DNA of 7,552 nt from Chloroflexota bacterium (GTDB taxonomy: Bacteria; Chloroflexota; Dehalococcoidia; Lucifugimonadales; Australimonadaceae): positions 1 to 7,552 of the forward strand of contig JACZSI010000080.1 of NCBI GenBank assembly GCA_022574265.1, in the 5' to 3' direction. Positions 5,569 to 7,552 of this stretch are shown here, piece after piece. The stretch's first letter is position 1. Every line of letters begins with the position of its first letter. The notes below the pieces were generated by a model. It saw only the letters and a program-made list of their open reading frames with translations, was not told where the DNA came from and searched no databases. A program made the translations under genes and the position numbers.

Positions 5569-7552
5569 ATGGCCGGAGCCACGAACCGCGATCCCCCGCG
5601 CACGCAACGGGGCCAAGAGCTTCGCCAGCGCTCCCTCGAGCTCCTGGAGTTCCCACGCGTCCGCGAAGCACTCGCGGAGCATACGCGGCTGCCCATGTCC
5701 CGCGAGCGTGCGCTCAGCCTCACTCCTTCCTACGAGGCGGACGTCGTCCGCGAGCTGCAACAGGAGACAGCCGAGGCGCGGCTGCTGCTCGAAGAGGGCT
5801 CCGGCGTCGACCTGAGCCTGGGGCGCGACCCACGGCCGCTGCTCAAGCGGGTGGCGCTCGGGAGCGTGCTCGCGGGAGACGAGCTGGTGGCGATCGCCGA
5901 CGCGCTCGAGACCGCTCGGGCCGCGAAGGCCATCGGCAACCGGCTGCGCGCCAAGACGCCGCTCGTGCGGGCCCTCGCCCGGAGCATCACCGACCTCCGC
6001 CCGCTGGAGCGGCAGCTACGCGCCAAGCTCACCCCGGCGGGCGAGCTCAAGGACGACGCGACGCCGTATCTGCGGGAGCTGCGGCACGAGGCAAGAGAGA
6101 CCTACGGACGAGCGAAGGGCTCGCTCGAAGCGCTCGTCGATTCGGAGCTCGGGGCGGAGGTGCTTCAAGAACGGCTCTTCACCGTCCGCTCGGACCGCCT
6201 CGTCGTCCCGGTCAAGGCCGAGATGCGCGCGCGGCTGCCTGGGATCGTGCACGGCGTGTCCGACTCCGGCGCGACGCTGTTCATCGAGCCGCTCGCCAAC
6301 GTGGACCGGACGAACGCATGGCGTGAGGCCGTTGCCGCCGAGGCGCAGGAGACCTTGCGCATCCTGCGCCGCCTCTCGGCTGACGTCGGCAAGCGCGCGG
6401 GCGACATCGGCCACGCGCTCGAGATCGCCGCGCGGATCGACCTGGCGCTCGCGAAGGCCCGCTACGGCCGTGCCTACGACGGGGTGGCCGTTGACGGGGA
6501 TGGCCCCATCCGGCTGGTGGAGGCGCGTCATCCGCTCCTCCGGGGAGGTGCCGTCCCTGTCTCGCTCGACCTCGCTCCGCCGTCGAGCACGCTCGTGGTC
6601 ACCGGACCCAACATGGGCGGCAAGACCGTCGCGCTCAAGACACTCGGGCTGCTCGTGCTGATGCGCCAGGCGGGTCTGCTGCTGCCGTGTGGGCGCTCGA
6701 CGACGCTGCCGCTCGTGGACGGCGTGTACGCGGACATCGGGGACCAGCAGAGCATCGAGCAGGACGTGTCCACGTTCAGCTCGCACGTGAGCAACATCGC
6801 GGGCGTGCTGGTGGAGGCGACCGACCGCTCGCTCGTCCTGCTCGACGAGCTGGGGACGAGCACCGACCCGGAGGAGGGCTCGGCGCTGGCGCGGGCGATC
6901 CTGGCCCACCTGAGCGAGCGCGCCGTCCCGACGCTGGTGACGACGCACCACCGCAGCGTGGCGGCGTTCGCGGAGGAACAGGCGGGCATGGAGAACGCGA
7001 GCGTGGAGCTCGACCCGGCGACGCTTGAGCCAACGTATCGCATCACGATGGGGTTGCCGGGCCGCAGCTATGCCCTGGCGGTCGCCGAGCGCATCGGGTT
7101 GGACGCGCGCGTCATCGAGGCCGCGCGGCGGCTCCAGGACCCGGTGCACCGCGAGGGCGAGGAGCTGCTGGCGACGATCCAGGAGGAGCGGCACCGCACG
7201 CGCGCCCGGCTCGCGGAGGCCGAGGCGGCCGAGCGCCACGCATCCGAGCTCGCGCGGGAGCTGGAGGAGCGGCTCGCGGAGGCCGCCGACGCGCAGTCGG
7301 AGGCGATCGAGGCCGTGCGGCGGGAGCTCGCGGCCGAGGCGCGCCGCGTCCTCGCCCGGCTGAAGCAGGCGGAGGCGGCCGCGTCGTGGGAGGCGTTCCG
7401 CGGCGATCCGCCTCCGCCGCGCGTGCTGGAGGAGGCGCGCGGCGACGTTGCCGACGTGCAGCGCATGGTGCGCTCGCGGGTGTGGGGCCGGCCGAAAGCG
7501 GCGGCGCGAGCGAGCCGCCGGTCGATCTCCGTCGGCGATAGGGTCGAGATTG
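5569..7552 (+). CDS. mutS2: Endonuclease MutS2, 3' end outside the window
   Basis: The frame stays open from ATG at 5569 to the right edge (661 complete codons); MutS2 is usually about 780 residues. The N-terminal and MutS-core helical regions include GVSDSGATLFIEP (229-241), typical of the lever/clamp part of MutS2. The ABC-type ATPase has Walker A GPNMGGKT (346-353), the STFSSHVSNI motif, Walker B LVLLDE followed by LGTSTDPEEG (from about 422), and the switch histidine in VTTHH near 460. An E/A/R-rich coiled coil follows (about 530-605), then SVGDRVEI at the right edge, probably the start of the KOW-like domain. The Smr nuclease domain would lie beyond the window. MutS2 has been linked to suppression of homologous recombination and, in Bacillus subtilis, to splitting collided ribosomes. 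It is divergent from the coaE operon. No Shine-Dalgarno sequence precedes the ATG. No frameshift or lost catalytic residue is visible in the part present. Confidence 0.96.
   Translation, partial: MAGATNRDPPRTQRGQELRQRSLELLEFPRVREALAEHTRLPMSRERALSLTPSYEADVVRELQQETAEARLLLEEGSGVDLSLGRDPRPLLKRVALGSVLAGDELVAIADALETARAAKAIGNRLRAKTPLVRALARSITDLRPLERQLRAKLTPAGELKDDATPYLRELRHEARETYGRAKGSLEALVDSELGAEVLQERLFTVRSDRLVVPVKAEMRARLPGIVHGVSDSGATLFIEPLANVDRTNAWREAVAAEAQETLRILRRLSADVGKRAGDIGHALEIAARIDLALAKARYGRAYDGVAVDGDGPIRLVEARHPLLRGGAVPVSLDLAPPSSTLVVTGPNMGGKTVALKTLGLLVLMRQAGLLLPCGRSTTLPLVDGVYADIGDQQSIEQDVSTFSSHVSNIAGVLVEATDRSLVLLDELGTSTDPEEGSALARAILAHLSERAVPTLVTTHHRSVAAFAEEQAGMENASVELDPATLEPTYRITMGLPGRSYALAVAERIGLDARVIEAARRLQDPVHREGEELLATIQEERHRTRARLAEAEAAERHASELARELEERLAEAADAQSEAIEAVRRELAAEARRVLARLKQAEAAASWEAFRGDPPPPRVLEEARGDVADVQRMVRSRVWGRPKAAARASRRSISVGDRVEI

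Noticed and set aside
5139..6326. 395-codon plus-strand open frame spanning coaE, the intergenic region and the start of mutS2
   Set aside because: Crosses two genes with clear families in other frames; composition is Arg/Ala/Pro-rich with no domain.
6016..7239. 407-codon minus-strand open frame opposite mutS2
   Set aside because: Antisense shadow; mutS2 on the plus strand carries all its ATPase motifs.
1..7552. Search for tRNA or rRNA genes, CRISPR arrays, insertion sequences and long direct repeats
   Set aside because: None seen by eye. Coding is nearly continuous and composition is uniform.

Overview
The window is a GC-rich bacterial stretch that is almost entirely coding. Use of GTG and TTG starts, very GC-rich third codon positions, a probably leaderless gene and the presence of mutS2 suggest a high-GC, deep-branching lineage such as Chloroflexota or a non-classical Actinomycetota (Thermoleophilia/Rubrobacter type). 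This placement is an inference from composition and gene content; no rRNA or other phylogenetic marker is present. There are no tRNA or rRNA genes, CRISPR arrays, insertion sequences or signs of recent transfer.

Layout. Positions 1-105 are a short non-coding tail with two GC-rich hairpins, just past the end of a leftward operon. Positions 106-5402 (minus strand) hold four tightly packed genes, in transcription order: coaE (dephospho-CoA kinase), a MoxR-type AAA+ ATPase of the CbbQ/NirQ/NorQ group, a NUDIX hydrolase resembling CoA diphosphatases (NudL/NUDT7-like), and a very large (1063 aa) VWA protein of the NorD/CbbO group. The junctions are a 17-nt overlap, a 17-nt gap and a 4-nt GTGA overlap, so translational coupling is likely. 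Positions 5403-5568 are a divergent intergenic region with a plausible extended -10 promoter facing each way. From 5569 to the right edge runs mutS2 (plus strand), cut by the window end before its Smr domain.

How the genes may work together. AAA+ ATPases of the CbbQ/NorQ group act with a VWA partner (CbbO/NorD) as chaperone-like remodelers that activate or insert cofactors into metalloenzymes such as Rubisco or nitric oxide reductase. The pair here has no Rubisco or nor gene within the window. It is embedded instead with a CoA-making kinase and a probable CoA-degrading NUDIX enzyme. The VWA protein also carries an N-terminal array of about eight ~37-residue helical repeats, a degenerate HExxH-like motif (HQVGH) followed by an EDARID motif, an acidic linker, and an insertion inside the VWA domain. 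The most interesting content of the window is this orphan MoxR-VWA module with an unknown client and an unusual link to CoA metabolism.
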